The notes: generated by a model not told the origin, from the letters alone. A stretch of DNA of 64,000 nt from G963665815 sp942492065 (GCA_942492065.1 CALODV010000020.1:310001-374000); one strand, 5' to 3'; counted from the first letter of the stretch, positions 1 through 9,979 are shown. Program-made: numbers and translations.

Positions 1-84
1 TACATCTGTTATAAAACCGTTAACCTGACCAACAATTGTTATAACAATTGTTAATAAGAGAATTACCAGTAATTTCTTCTTCAT
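1..84 (-). CDS. N-terminal fragment of an exported protein
   Basis: Only the first 28 codons lie in the window; the gene continues past the left edge. The peptide begins MKKKLLVILLLTIV and is a basic n-region followed by a long hydrophobic core, as in a signal peptide. I chose the ATG at 84 because an AGGA sits 6 nt upstream of it; the in-frame ATG at 90 abuts that AGGA and is less likely. A sigma70-like promoter lies just upstream. Function cannot be judged from this fragment. Confidence 0.6.
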   Translation of the reverse strand, partial: MKKKLLVILLLTIVITIVGQVNGFITDV

Positions 85-111
85 ACTCATTCCTGTTTTA
101 AAATTTTATCT

Positions 112-140
112 GCTATATTTGATTATACATTTTCTGTCAA
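112..140 (-). promoter_or_regulatory. sigma70-like promoter of the partial gene at the left edge
   Basis: On the minus strand there is TTGACA (140-135), a 17-nt spacer and TATAGC (117-112), followed after 27 nt by the ATG at 84. The perfect -35 and ideal spacing make it a good candidate; the -10 is imperfect. Confidence 0.5.
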
Positions 141-200
141 GGTTTTGAGTCTGTTTATTCCTGATATTTAAATAGCATCACTCATTTCGTAAATATTAAA

Positions 201-225
201 AGCCTGCTGAGTTTATCAGCAGGCT
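201..225 (-). terminator. intrinsic terminator after the distal sorting-domain gene
   Basis: AGCCTGCTGA pairs perfectly with TCAGCAGGCT around a 5-nt loop. Read on the minus strand the hairpin is followed by a T-rich tract (TTTAATATTT). It lies 46 nt beyond the stop of the gene ending at 271. Confidence 0.8.
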
Positions 226-270
226 ATAGAATATGTATTTTGTATGAATTAATTTGCTGTTATTTGTTGG

Positions 271-2568
271 TTATTTCAGCAATATTGCTTTTTTAATATC
301 GATATTATCCTGAGTTTTGACTTTTATAAAATATACTCCTGATGCTGAATCTTTCATGTCATCAGTTTTTCCATCCCATTTAAGAACCTGCTTACCTGCT
401 TCAAATTTTCTATCAGCAAGCTGTTTGACTTTTTGCCCCTTAACATTGTAAATGGAAACTTCTACATTCGCTTCTTTTTTCAAATTGAACTGAATATGGG
501 TGTCAGGGTTGAATGGATTAGGATAATTTGTAACCTGTAAATCTTCATATTTACTTATAAGATTATCATCATTACCGTGAATGTAATCCACGGTGACATC
601 GATTACGCCATAATAAATTGATCCACCCTCTTCATCAACTTCATCATCATCATTTTCCTGTACACTTGAACCATATTTGTTATCAGCATAAAAGGCAACA
701 TGAATTCTCGCTACATTATCAGAAGGCTTTTCGATGATATCTCCCATACACCAATAAATCAAGCTCTCATTAGGAAATTGATTCCTTAACAGCTGATCAT
801 AGAAAAAGTTCACTGTATCCGGAGGACCTGTCTGGTTCTGGTAGATTTCAGTATCATACACATTGTACAGTTCTACCGGATCTGTCCAATGATCACCATT
901 ATCCATAGACAATACAATATGACATCCCGGTTTTTCGTACATAGGGTGTGTATTCAGATTCAGGTCATGAGTCCTGTAATTCATTGCACCTTCACCATAC
1001 ATGGCAGCCAGCCATTGCCCATCCTCTGTTCTCGCATATCTGAAATAATTCTCATGAAAATCCTGATCAAGATCATGGTGCCATAACGGCAGGAAGTACT
1101 GGTTCCAGGTCCAGTGCCTGAGAGTATCTAGTTCTCCGTCATTATCAACATCCCATGGTACACGGGGGAATACATCATCAGCCAGATAAAGCCCCAGAGA
1201 ATCTTTGTCCTCAGGATACACTGCATTGAATTTAATTCTGTCCTCTTCAACAGCGGTATTCGGATCAAAAACAAACTCCACAACTTTAGTACTCATGTAG
1301 TAAGTAGTAATCATAGTATCTGTTCCGGTATAGTTGTAGTACTTTGGTGCCAGTGTACTCATAACGTGGAAACGTCCATGCGAATCCTGAGTTGCTGTCA
1401 TGTGGGAACCAAAATAGATGCTCCAGAACAAACTGTCTCCTGCAGAGATGTTTCCTGTTGTTGAAAAATATGAATAAAGCGTATCAGACTGAGGGTCACG
1501 GAATTGAGGATTTGGAAATTCAAAGTTGATTTCCTTATCATATGATACAAAATCCCCTTCACCATAGTTATCATTATAGTATGCTCTTATTACCGGTGTA
1601 ATAATCCCAAACCTATCTACAGTGCCTGTTGTTTTGTAATAACCGAAAAGTGCAACTTCACTTCCATCCTGAGAAACATATATACCTTTCTGGAATCTAC
1701 CCCATTCATCGTTTGTATACATGTTCCAATCATTCAAATCCTGAAATGTTTTGTAAGTCCACCCGTCATCAGTAACGTCTCCGGTTGCATCGTCCAGATC
1801 AGCATATGCGAAAAGTACATTTTCTGAAGCTGCAGCAGTTGTATCTGTTCCTGTTATAGGATTGTGAGAAATCCTGTTATTGGCAAACATGAATAATCTG
1901 GATACACCATTATTCATTCTTCTGATGACAATGTTTGGCCAGACATATTCATCATCCGCCTGAGTTCCATAATTTCCGCCATAATCAGAATTATCAAATG
2001 TAGCCATTTGAGTGTAACTAAGAGCTTCAGTAACCATATACTGGTCTCTGACAATCTTTACTTCAAACTCATCATCATTATCATAGTCGCTGTGAAAGGC
2101 AATATAACTCCTCTGGGTTACAGGATCAATTGCCAGACAACCATAACCTTGCCTCTGTGTAGCAGATGCTACACCCGATTCAAAATTAACTGCTCCATCA
2201 AAATCAACCATGTAGCCCTTAACATATCGATCGTTGTTTTGCTGAATCTGAAATGACATCATCATTTGATTTCCAAGAATCAATGTTGAATCAAAAATAG
2301 ACTGAAATCCTTCCTGCCTTGTTATGGGATTTGTATTATAGCTGGCAGGAAAATAGTCATACTTTGAATCAGTTATCAGTTGAGGAGCAACATGCCAGTA
2401 ATAAGAAATATCTTTTTCATCATCAGCTGCTCTGTCCTTTAATTTGAAATTCGAATTGTTCGCAGGGACGTTCCTTTTTGAACTTACATCATCTCTTTTC
2501 ATAAAATCATCCGCCAAAATTATCAATGAAAAAGAGATAACAATTACAAATAGAAGTAGTTTTTTCAT
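271..2568 (-). CDS. large secreted protein with C-terminal type IX-like sorting domain (paralog 1)
   Basis: This is a 765-residue exported protein with an N-terminal signal peptide (about residues 1-19) and a C-terminal domain of about 85 residues. That domain begins NYPNPFNPDTHIQF, continues SIYNVKGQKV and ends ASGVYFIKV...KKAILLK, the pattern of FCB sorting domains that send proteins to the cell surface. The body is rich in aromatic and acidic residues, has repeated beta-strand-like blocks and an EF-hand-like DVDNDGELD loop. The next gene upstream is a clear paralog, and the two match almost residue for residue around RHWTWNQYFLPLWHHDLDQ. The start has a strong AAGGAGG. It may be a beta-propeller or BNR-like surface protein, but no enzyme motif was recognised. 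Confidence 0.75.
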   Translation of the reverse strand: MKKLLLFVIVISFSLIILADDFMKRDDVSSKRNVPANNSNFKLKDRAADDEKDISYYWHVAPQLITDSKYDYFPASYNTNPITRQEGFQSIFDSTLILGNQMMMSFQIQQNNDRYVKGYMVDFDGAVNFESGVASATQRQGYGCLAIDPVTQRSYIAFHSDYDNDDEFEVKIVRDQYMVTEALSYTQMATFDNSDYGGNYGTQADDEYVWPNIVIRRMNNGVSRLFMFANNRISHNPITGTDTTAAASENVLFAYADLDDATGDVTDDGWTYKTFQDLNDWNMYTNDEWGRFQKGIYVSQDGSEVALFGYYKTTGTVDRFGIITPVIRAYYNDNYGEGDFVSYDKEINFEFPNPQFRDPQSDTLYSYFSTTGNISAGDSLFWSIYFGSHMTATQDSHGRFHVMSTLAPKYYNYTGTDTMITTYYMSTKVVEFVFDPNTAVEEDRIKFNAVYPEDKDSLGLYLADDVFPRVPWDVDNDGELDTLRHWTWNQYFLPLWHHDLDQDFHENYFRYARTEDGQWLAAMYGEGAMNYRTHDLNLNTHPMYEKPGCHIVLSMDNGDHWTDPVELYNVYDTEIYQNQTGPPDTVNFFYDQLLRNQFPNESLIYWCMGDIIEKPSDNVARIHVAFYADNKYGSSVQENDDDEVDEEGGSIYYGVIDVTVDYIHGNDDNLISKYEDLQVTNYPNPFNPDTHIQFNLKKEANVEVSIYNVKGQKVKQLADRKFEAGKQVLKWDGKTDDMKDSASGVYFIKVKTQDNIDIKKAILLK

Positions 2569-2778
2569 TTCTTCCTCCTTAATTCATACACCATGGAAAG
2601 AAGCAAGAAATATTCCCATTTACTGTATATTGACATTTTTTTGTTGAATCGGAAGAAAAAAAGAGAAAATGTACTAGTCATCACACCTTTTTATTATCTT
2701 TAAAACATTTATACACCCTTAATGAGTACTGTTTTGGGTTTTGCCCCGGAATGTAGAGCTAATCAATATAATATAAAA

Positions 2779-2807
2779 AAGAGAGGAACAGGTTATGTTC
2801 CTCTCTT
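2779..2807 (-). terminator. intrinsic terminator between the two paralogs
   Basis: AAGAGAGGAACA pairs with TGTTCCTCTCTT around GGTTA; on the minus strand the stem is followed by TTTTTTATATT. It lies 20 nt after the stop of the gene ending at 2827 and probably closes the large operon that starts near 14.7 kb. The downstream paralog should therefore have its own promoter in 2569-2770, but I could not pick one with confidence. Confidence 0.8.
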
Positions 2808-2826
2808 AGTGCTTTAAAGCTTTATA

Positions 2827-5136
2827 CTATTTCATCAGTACAGCTTTTTTAACGTCTGTTTTGTCACCTGATTGTACTTTAATAAAGTATACACCTGATG
2901 CTACAGATTTATTAGAGCTGTTATCACCTTCCCATGTGAATGTATGGGTTTTAGCTTCAAGTTTGTCATCAACGATAGTTTTTACAAGCTGTCCTTTAAC
3001 GTTGTAAATACTTACGTTAGTTTGAGCATCTTTTTTAAGGCTGAAACTGATTGTTGTTGTTGGGTTGAATGGGTTAGGATAATTGCTTAATCCCAATCCT
3101 TCATATTTAGGTGCATCTGGTTCGTCATTAGCAACAATAACATGTGCCATTTGGCTCATATCGATATCGATTACACCATAATATATTGTTCCACCTTCTT
3201 CATCAACTTCATCATCTTCATTTTCCTGAATTGATGATCCGTATTTGTTGTCAGCATAGAAAGCTAATGGAATACGTGCAGTTGTTGGTCCAATTTTTTC
3301 AATTTTGTCACCCATATACCAGTATACAAGTGCTTCGTTAGGGAATTGCTGACGAAGAGCTTGATCGTAGAAGAAGTTTACTGTGTCAGGGTTATTAGGA
3401 TCGTCCGGATTTTCATAAAGAACAGTATCCCAGATGTTATAAAGTTCTACAGGATCTGACCAGTGATCACCATTATCACCTGAAATGAGAATCTGACAAC
3501 CAGGTTTTTCATACATTGGGTGAGTATCAAGTGAGTTGTCATGAGTTCTCTTATTCATAGCACCTTCACCGTACATTGCAGCAAGCCACTCACCGCCTGG
3601 TGTACGAGCGTATCTGAAGTAGTTTTCGTGGAATGCCTGATCAAGATCGTGATGCCATAAAGGCAAGAAGTACTGGTTCCATGTCCAGTGTCTGAGAGTG
3701 TCTCTTTCACCGTCATTGTCAACATCCCAGGAAACTCTTGGGAATACACCATCATCAAGATAATTACCTAAGCTGTCTTTATCTTCAGGATAAACTGCGT
3801 TGTAAACAATACGTTCTTCTTCTGTAGCAGCATTAGGGTCGAATATTAATTCAATAACTTTAGTACTGAAATAGAATACATAACCTAAAGTATCTGTTCC
3901 ATCGAATGAATAGTACTGAGGACAGATTGTATTCATAACGTGGAATCTACCCTGACTATCTTCAGTCGTCATTAAGTGTGATCCGAAATAGAGATCCCAG
4001 AAAAGACTGTCATTAGCCATAAGGTTGTTATCTGTTGTGAAGTAGTAATACAATGTATCTGAATCAGGATCAAGGAATTGTGGGTTTTCTTGAGGAAGGT
4101 CTATTTCTTTGTCATAAATCTGGAAATCACCTTCACCATAATTATTGTTATAATAAACTCTCATTACTTGTTTTCTGAAATTGAAACGATTTCTTGTATT
4201 ATCTTCTGTGTAATATCCATAAAGAACAACTTCTTGTCCGTTTTCAGAAACATAAATACCTTTTTGGAAACGTCCCCAGTTATCGTTTTCATACATGTTC
4301 CATGCATTCATTGTAGGGAATGTTTTGTATGTCCATGCATCTGCAGGAATAGCAGCGTCTGTTCCAGTGATGTCAGCATAAGCGAACATAACATTTTCTG
4401 AAGCAGCAGCTGTAGAGTCATCACCTGTAATAGGATTGTGTGACTTGTAGTTGTTACCGAAAAGATAAATTCTGGAAACACCGTTTGACATTTTTCTAAT
4501 GAACATTGTAGGCCAGATATACTGGTCATCTGTCTGTGTACCATTGAGTCCGCCGTAATCTTCATTATCAAAACCGCTTGTAGCTGTGTATGAAAGGTTT
4601 TCAGTAATTGCATACTGGTCTGTAACAACTTTCATTTCATACTCACCATCGCCATCAACGTCAGAGTGGAAAGCAATGTAAGTTCTTTGAGTGTTAGGAT
4701 CGATAGCAAGTGAAGGATATCCTTGTCTCTGCGTAGCAGAAGCAACACTGGATTCTTCAACGTTTGTGCCATCGTTACTTACAAAGTAACCTTTTACGTA
4801 TCTGTCGTTGTTTTGTTGAACTTGGAAAGTCATAACCATTTGGTCACCAAGATCAACTCCGAAAGGACTTGTAAATTCTTTTTGATAGGTTATTGGTCGA
4901 TTCTGATATGCACCAGGGAAGTAGTCATATTTGGAATCAACAACTGGTTGTGGAGCTAAATGCCAAGAATAGGAAATATCCTTTTCGTCATCAGCAGCTC
5001 TGTCTTTAAGACTTACTTGTGGATTATCCACAGCAATTTTTTTGATCTGTTTCTTAGGCTGAGCTTTCATAAAGTCAGCAGCAAATAAACCAAAAGAAAC
5101 AGAAAGAACAAGTGTTATAAATAATAACTTTCTCAT
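2827..5136 (-). CDS. large secreted protein with C-terminal type IX-like sorting domain (paralog 2)
   Basis: A 769-residue exported protein with a signal peptide (MRKLLFITLVLSVSFGLFA) and a C-terminal sorting domain starting NYPNPFNPTTTISF and ending GVYFIKV...KKAVLMK. It is collinear with its downstream neighbour over the whole length, including the KDRAADDEKDISY block after the signal peptide and the DVDNDGERD loop, so the pair is a tandem duplication. Only 37 nt separate it from the PorV-like gene upstream, so it is probably the last gene of the TonB/PorV operon. A strong SD (GAGGAGG) precedes the ATG. Role unknown; an abundant surface or extracellular protein is a reasonable guess. Confidence 0.75.
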   Translation of the reverse strand: MRKLLFITLVLSVSFGLFAADFMKAQPKKQIKKIAVDNPQVSLKDRAADDEKDISYSWHLAPQPVVDSKYDYFPGAYQNRPITYQKEFTSPFGVDLGDQMVMTFQVQQNNDRYVKGYFVSNDGTNVEESSVASATQRQGYPSLAIDPNTQRTYIAFHSDVDGDGEYEMKVVTDQYAITENLSYTATSGFDNEDYGGLNGTQTDDQYIWPTMFIRKMSNGVSRIYLFGNNYKSHNPITGDDSTAAASENVMFAYADITGTDAAIPADAWTYKTFPTMNAWNMYENDNWGRFQKGIYVSENGQEVVLYGYYTEDNTRNRFNFRKQVMRVYYNNNYGEGDFQIYDKEIDLPQENPQFLDPDSDTLYYYFTTDNNLMANDSLFWDLYFGSHLMTTEDSQGRFHVMNTICPQYYSFDGTDTLGYVFYFSTKVIELIFDPNAATEEERIVYNAVYPEDKDSLGNYLDDGVFPRVSWDVDNDGERDTLRHWTWNQYFLPLWHHDLDQAFHENYFRYARTPGGEWLAAMYGEGAMNKRTHDNSLDTHPMYEKPGCQILISGDNGDHWSDPVELYNIWDTVLYENPDDPNNPDTVNFFYDQALRQQFPNEALVYWYMGDKIEKIGPTTARIPLAFYADNKYGSSIQENEDDEVDEEGGTIYYGVIDIDMSQMAHVIVANDEPDAPKYEGLGLSNYPNPFNPTTTISFSLKKDAQTNVSIYNVKGQLVKTIVDDKLEAKTHTFTWEGDNSSNKSVASGVYFIKVQSGDKTDVKKAVLMK

Positions 5137-5173
5137 TTTTCCTCCTCAATTCATACAATTATATTGTTTGCAA

Positions 5174-6232
5174 TTAATATTCCATTTTCACAGAAATTCT
5201 GTGAGCACTTTGAGTAAAAGACTCCTCAAGCCATCCCATTCTGGAATAAGCATAATCTATATTAAAGATTCCAATAGAGGTAGGTATTTTCACACCTATT
5301 CCGTAATTGGATGGTAAAACAGCTTCAAATCCATCATATCTATCTTCAAGATCTGTATTGAATTGTTTACCTGTTCTTAAATATAAAAGATTATGTTTAT
5401 ACTCAAAACCGAGGTTAAAAGATTCTCTTCTGTCAACTGTGTTATTTATTTGAAGTGAGCCAAGCAAATATTGAAGATCTTCTCTGTCGTTCATAAGATC
5501 AACTGAAAGACCAAATGAAAAATTCATTGGTATCTGAGATGTAAGACCATCTCCATCTTCATCAACTCTTCCGTCACCATCATTATCAAGAAGGTCAAAT
5601 GGATCTTCATTGTTTCTTCCATCATTATCATCATCAACTTCGAACTCAACTTCACCGCCAAAATTACTTAAAGCCATACCTATTGTAAGGTTGCGCCATC
5701 TGGTGTTATATTGAGAACCGATATCAAATGCAAGAGTACTTACTTCATATGTATACAATTCTTCTCTGAGGTATTTAGCGGTAAAACCAAAGGAGAACTT
5801 ATCAGTAAATTGTCTACTGTAGGTCAAACCGGTACTGAGTCCCATACATGTGAATTTTTCACCTGTATCAAGTTCCTGTTCTGTTCTTATCGGCATATCA
5901 TCCATATGCATCATGTATGCATGGAATGCAAAAACACCTAGATCACTATATACTGATGTGCTGAAATACTCAAATTGAATATCTGCAACATATTCAGTAT
6001 GTGAGAAGAAAGACTGGTTTTTCTCTTTTAATGCAAGGCCGCCAGGATTCCAGTATGTAGATGAAATATCGTCTGATACTGCAACATAAGCCTCGCCCAT
6101 ACCGATTGCACGAGCATCTGTAGTTATTTTCAAAAACTGCATATCCGCTGTACCTGTCTTTGAAAATACTTCTGCAAAAACGCTAGAGGCAAAAAGAGAA
6201 ATCACGAATAATGTAATTATAATTTTTTTCAT
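5174..6232 (-). CDS. PorV/PorQ-family outer-membrane barrel protein
   Basis: A 352-residue protein with a signal peptide (about 1-20), then the PorV-type N-terminal block TDARAIGMGEAYVAVSDD and a YWNPGGLA motif, followed by alternating beta strands and a terminal aromatic strand. In Bacteroidetes, PorV proteins serve type IX secretion by bridging the translocon and cargo carrying a C-terminal sorting domain. Here it sits directly between two genes for large proteins with such domains, which fits that role (inference). Odd: residues about 197-230 hold an acidic loop with VDDDNDGRNNEDP and LDNDGDGRVDEDGDG, which look like calcium-binding repeats placed in a barrel loop. Confidence 0.75.
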   Translation of the reverse strand: MKKIIITLFVISLFASSVFAEVFSKTGTADMQFLKITTDARAIGMGEAYVAVSDDISSTYWNPGGLALKEKNQSFFSHTEYVADIQFEYFSTSVYSDLGVFAFHAYMMHMDDMPIRTEQELDTGEKFTCMGLSTGLTYSRQFTDKFSFGFTAKYLREELYTYEVSTLAFDIGSQYNTRWRNLTIGMALSNFGGEVEFEVDDDNDGRNNEDPFDLLDNDGDGRVDEDGDGLTSQIPMNFSFGLSVDLMNDREDLQYLLGSLQINNTVDRRESFNLGFEYKHNLLYLRTGKQFNTDLEDRYDGFEAVLPSNYGIGVKIPTSIGIFNIDYAYSRMGWLEESFTQSAHRISVKMEY

Positions 6233-6242
6233 TTTTTACCTC

Positions 6243-9200
6243 CTACTTGATAATAACGAATTTGTCGACCTGGATTTCCTTAGTCTTCAAATCTCGTACA
6301 GAATAAAGATAAATACCAGCGGTAATAACCTGATCGTTCTTAGATAACATATCCCATGGATGCATACCTGATCCGGCTAATGCTTCATCACCATCTTTAC
6401 TTACATTAATTATATCATAGAATTGCTCACCGTGGTGTTCTATTTCATCTACCAGATCACCGGCGAGTGTATAAATTCTGATTTCACAATCTTCCGGAAG
6501 ATTCATGAACCATATTCTTTTACTCTTATCACCCTTAGTGTCATTTTCTACTCTACCGTCAAATGAAGACTGACCAACGTAAGGATTTGGTACTACGAAT
6601 ATATCATCCATGTTTTTACTGCTTGTTGCTCCAGGGAAGAAAGCCATTTTGTTAGCATCTTTACCACTTTCAAGATACTGCAGATCATTAGACGGCATAC
6701 CACGGTCATAAGCTGTTACTGCAACATAGAATTCTACACCGGTTGGCAGATAATCAATTTCCGCTTTGTAGAATCTGGATGCAAGTCTTATATCAGCATT
6801 TTTTGCAAAATATACAGGGTCATCAATATCATTTTCACCAAGGTGGTTTTCAATTGGAATAAGCTTGTCATCATATAGTGCAAGGTATATTTCATCTGAA
6901 ACATCAGGATTCTTCATGATAAGGGCTTCAAGCTCTTTCATCTGACCGGGTTTATCATATTCAGGATTATACTTCTTATTGATTGAAGGATCGGTAATAT
7001 TATCAACAATGTTCTGAATTGTTGCCAGATCATTCATATCAGGATCATAAAGAGGGTAACCGTAAATCTTGTCACCGATCTCATAATTTACCATTTCATA
7101 CATTTCATTGTAGTGTTTGTATACTACATCATTTTCATCAGCAAATCTACCATTAGGAAGACCCTTGTCAATTCCAAGATCTCCACCAAAATCAGTAAAG
7201 TTAGCTGCCGGATTTTCTTTTACTATATCGTAATCAAGGTAATCCTGATAAGTGTCAACTTTATCCCATCTGCCATTAAGCTGCCAGAATTCGGATTCAC
7301 CTCTTCCCTTTTTACTCCAGAGAGAGTAACCTTGGAAGTCATGTCTTAATCTGTAACCTGTTTCAGGATCAACAATTGCATTTTCATTAAGCTCATCTGC
7401 AGGAACACCCGTGAGATCAGCAAGATAACTTGGAAGTGCAGAATTTACATCCTGATATCCAATCTGCTCATCACTTACAGTCATATTATCTTGAGTAAAT
7501 TCAGATCTGTTATCCCAATATACGTTAAGTCTTTTCCCGTCTTTAGCCAGCACAGAATGCATTTTAGGAAACTGTGGTGGTTCAGGTGGATTGTAGTGAG
7601 GGAATGTATCCGGTTTTACAACGTTAGTTAATGTTTGTGCTTCACCGTAGATTTGTTTTGCCCAGGCAGAAGTCTGTTTAAGTTCTTCGACTGTTTCACC
7701 AGGGAAAACAGCGATAACTATTTTCATTGTACCTTTTGGAGCAAGGTTCCATGATGCGTCTGTTGGGTTTTCTGATAATCCCTGCATGTCACCGTAGAAT
7801 GCAAAGAGATATCGTGTATCATCTGGTGAATCTACTTGTTTTTCAGGGAAATCTCTAAGAGATGTAAATTTATCAGTATTTGGATTCTTATCAGTTAAAA
7901 GCCAGTATTTCTCATTACTTGTAACCTGACCAACCGGTGGTGTGTTACTTGTTGGATTTGTATCATCAGGACCATCACCACGATTCCAGAACCAGCAGGC
8001 AAACTCAAGGTTATCAGGGTCCGGAGTACAAACTCTTGAACCTATCATACCTGTGGTAAGACCACCGTCTTTATCCTTGTCATATGTATAGGCAAATTCG
8101 AATCCTTTACCTCTTACATAACTACTGACATCATCTTTTGATCTTTCATCACCTTGCCATGACTGAGGACCAACATCAGAGTCCATATAAATACCCATAG
8201 CACAGTCATACAGAGGCTCGTCATTCATGTTTGTGATATCGAATTCAATGTAAACAAGATTTTTAATATAGTCATAACTCCACTGATAACTCATTTGACG
8301 TACTTGAATGTTAAGTGGAATATGATTTGAAGTTCCTGTGCTTTGTCCATAATGTCTTTCAGGAGCAACGGTACTTGGAAGAATTGGAGAATAATCATAG
8401 TAGAATCCGATAAGATCCTGCTCTGAAATTGGGAATCCGTCTTCATCTATTATACCATCACCATCATCATCAACCATTTCTGTCATTGATCCTGAGTTAT
8501 AAGTACCTGCTTCAGCATCGTAGAAAATTTCAGCTGTTGTTGATAAATCCTGAAAACCAAGTGGAAACCATATATTTATATTATCATCAATTATTTCATT
8601 AGCATTTGCTGCTGTGAACATTCCCGGAAACTCTTCACCGAATGAATCGAAAACTAAAGGAAGTTCAGAACCTGACCTGAATTTTATTGCTGTTCCAACA
8701 GGATCTTCATCAATTTTTCCATCATTATCATCATCAACACCGCGTCTGTGTTCACGAATTGAACCTTCAATAACAGCATCTGTTTCTGTGAATCTATCAT
8801 ACAGATTGTTATACATAGAGTTTAACAACGGCTTATCTTCTCTATTGAAAAGAGGAAGCAATTCATATATACTGGCATCTCCGTCAAATCCAACAGATAC
8901 CAGAGTATCAATAACCGGGTATGCTAAGAAAGCAGGATCCCAATCATCATCTTCTTCATCAACGATCTGACCGGTTTTTTCACCCTGGTCATCCATTTCC
9001 CAGTATTGCAATAAGCCGATATTATCGACTCTGTGTTTTTTAGCTCCAAACCATAAAGCCCCTTGAAAAAGGTAATCAATGGAACTTCCTTTAGGATACT
9101 CCAGAGATGGCCATTCACCATTGGAGCCGGACCCAAAGAATCCATAATTTGAAACTCTCAAGCTTATATTGCCTTTGTCATGATACTTGTCCAGGTCCAA

Positions 9201-9302
9201 CTGCTTCGTTGGTCTTGTTTTCTCAACCATTTCAGCTGAGATAAAGCATGTTAAACTTAGCAATATCAGCAATATAAACCATTTCGAATTTAATTTACTC
9301 AT
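6243..9302 (-). CDS. 1019-residue secreted surface protein with FlgD-like C-terminal domain
   Basis: A very large exported protein: signal peptide at about 1-23 and a C-terminal region with VVPNPYVG, then EIRIYTLAGDLVDEIEHHG and a final strand ITAGIYLYSVRDL...VDKFVIIK. This resembles the FlgD/sorting-type Ig-like ends found on many FCB secreted proteins. Two acidic DxDGxxDE loops (VDDDNDGKIDEDP and VDDDGDGIIDEDG) are of the thrombospondin type 3 or calcium-binding kind. The gene lies between tonB (27 nt upstream) and the PorV-like gene (10 nt downstream), so it is co-transcribed with both. It is either cargo of the export system or a surface-lipoprotein-like partner of the TonB receptor; the sequence does not decide. 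The SD GGAGG supports the start. Confidence 0.7.
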   Translation of the reverse strand: MSKLNSKWFILLILLSLTCFISAEMVEKTRPTKQLDLDKYHDKGNISLRVSNYGFFGSGSNGEWPSLEYPKGSSIDYLFQGALWFGAKKHRVDNIGLLQYWEMDDQGEKTGQIVDEEDDDWDPAFLAYPVIDTLVSVGFDGDASIYELLPLFNREDKPLLNSMYNNLYDRFTETDAVIEGSIREHRRGVDDDNDGKIDEDPVGTAIKFRSGSELPLVFDSFGEEFPGMFTAANANEIIDDNINIWFPLGFQDLSTTAEIFYDAEAGTYNSGSMTEMVDDDGDGIIDEDGFPISEQDLIGFYYDYSPILPSTVAPERHYGQSTGTSNHIPLNIQVRQMSYQWSYDYIKNLVYIEFDITNMNDEPLYDCAMGIYMDSDVGPQSWQGDERSKDDVSSYVRGKGFEFAYTYDKDKDGGLTTGMIGSRVCTPDPDNLEFACWFWNRGDGPDDTNPTSNTPPVGQVTSNEKYWLLTDKNPNTDKFTSLRDFPEKQVDSPDDTRYLFAFYGDMQGLSENPTDASWNLAPKGTMKIVIAVFPGETVEELKQTSAWAKQIYGEAQTLTNVVKPDTFPHYNPPEPPQFPKMHSVLAKDGKRLNVYWDNRSEFTQDNMTVSDEQIGYQDVNSALPSYLADLTGVPADELNENAIVDPETGYRLRHDFQGYSLWSKKGRGESEFWQLNGRWDKVDTYQDYLDYDIVKENPAANFTDFGGDLGIDKGLPNGRFADENDVVYKHYNEMYEMVNYEIGDKIYGYPLYDPDMNDLATIQNIVDNITDPSINKKYNPEYDKPGQMKELEALIMKNPDVSDEIYLALYDDKLIPIENHLGENDIDDPVYFAKNADIRLASRFYKAEIDYLPTGVEFYVAVTAYDRGMPSNDLQYLESGKDANKMAFFPGATSSKNMDDIFVVPNPYVGQSSFDGRVENDTKGDKSKRIWFMNLPEDCEIRIYTLAGDLVDEIEHHGEQFYDIINVSKDGDEALAGSGMHPWDMLSKNDQVITAGIYLYSVRDLKTKEIQVDKFVIIK

Positions 9303-9329
9303 TAAATTCCTCCAATTTATTATACTTTT

Positions 9330-9971
9330 TTATTCTAACGTGAAATTCAGGGGAACTTCAACCCAGACAGCTACTGGCTCTCCCTGAAATTTAGCCGGTG
9401 TATACTCAAACTGCTTAGCAGCATTAACAGCTGCTTCATCAAGTCCACCAGGACCGCTCATCAAAGATTTTAGAACGATTACTTCTCCAACAGATCCATC
9501 TTCAAAAACTTCTATCTTTAGCACTACATTACCCTCGATTTCCAGCTCTTTAGCTGTGTCTGGATACTCAGGGTTAACCTGCTTGACCAGTACAGGTGGG
9601 TCTTCGTACATTACAAATGTAGGAGTTGGTTTTCTAGTACGTGGAGGAGCTTTCTTCTCTTCGAACATATCGATTGATGTCTTATCTATTGTAGAGACAA
9701 AACTCATGTCTTCTTCCTCGGATTCTTCACCAATCTCGTCAAAAACGATCTCTATATCTTGAACTTGCTGTTCTTCCGGCGGTTTAATAGGTTCTTCTAT
9801 TTCAGGAATATATTCCTCAACCAGAATCTGTTTGTCAATTTTGATATCTCTTGCTTTAACTTTAATCTCGGGTGTCACAAGAAATGCAAACAGTGCCAGC
9901 AGAACTGTTAGACTGAGACTTTTTTCGTAATACGTATTCGCTACATCTTTCCAATCATGATACTTTTTCAT
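9330..9971 (-). CDS. tonB: TonB-family energy transducer
   Basis: A 213-residue inner-membrane protein: a short cytoplasmic start, one membrane segment (about 17-34, SLTVLLALFAFLVTP), a periplasmic linker rich in Glu and Pro (EPIKPPEEQQ), and a C-terminal TonB domain (about 125-213) with NPEYPDTAKELEIEGNVVLK and the closing VPLNF strand. TonB couples the proton motive force harvested by ExbB/ExbD to outer-membrane receptors. It lies 8 nt after the second exbD, in one operon with exbB, exbD and a TonB-dependent receptor, so the whole energised transport unit is encoded together. Confidence 0.9.
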   Translation of the reverse strand: MKKYHDWKDVANTYYEKSLSLTVLLALFAFLVTPEIKVKARDIKIDKQILVEEYIPEIEEPIKPPEEQQVQDIEIVFDEIGEESEEEDMSFVSTIDKTSIDMFEEKKAPPRTRKPTPTFVMYEDPPVLVKQVNPEYPDTAKELEIEGNVVLKIEVFEDGSVGEVIVLKSLMSGPGGLDEAAVNAAKQFEYTPAKFQGEPVAVWVEVPLNFTLE

Positions 9972-9979
9972 AATTCCTC

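Noticed and set aside
31..52. two copies of the palindrome AACAATTGTT
   Set aside because: They lie inside the signal peptide of the left-edge gene and encode repeated TIV residues; chance in AT-rich DNA is enough.
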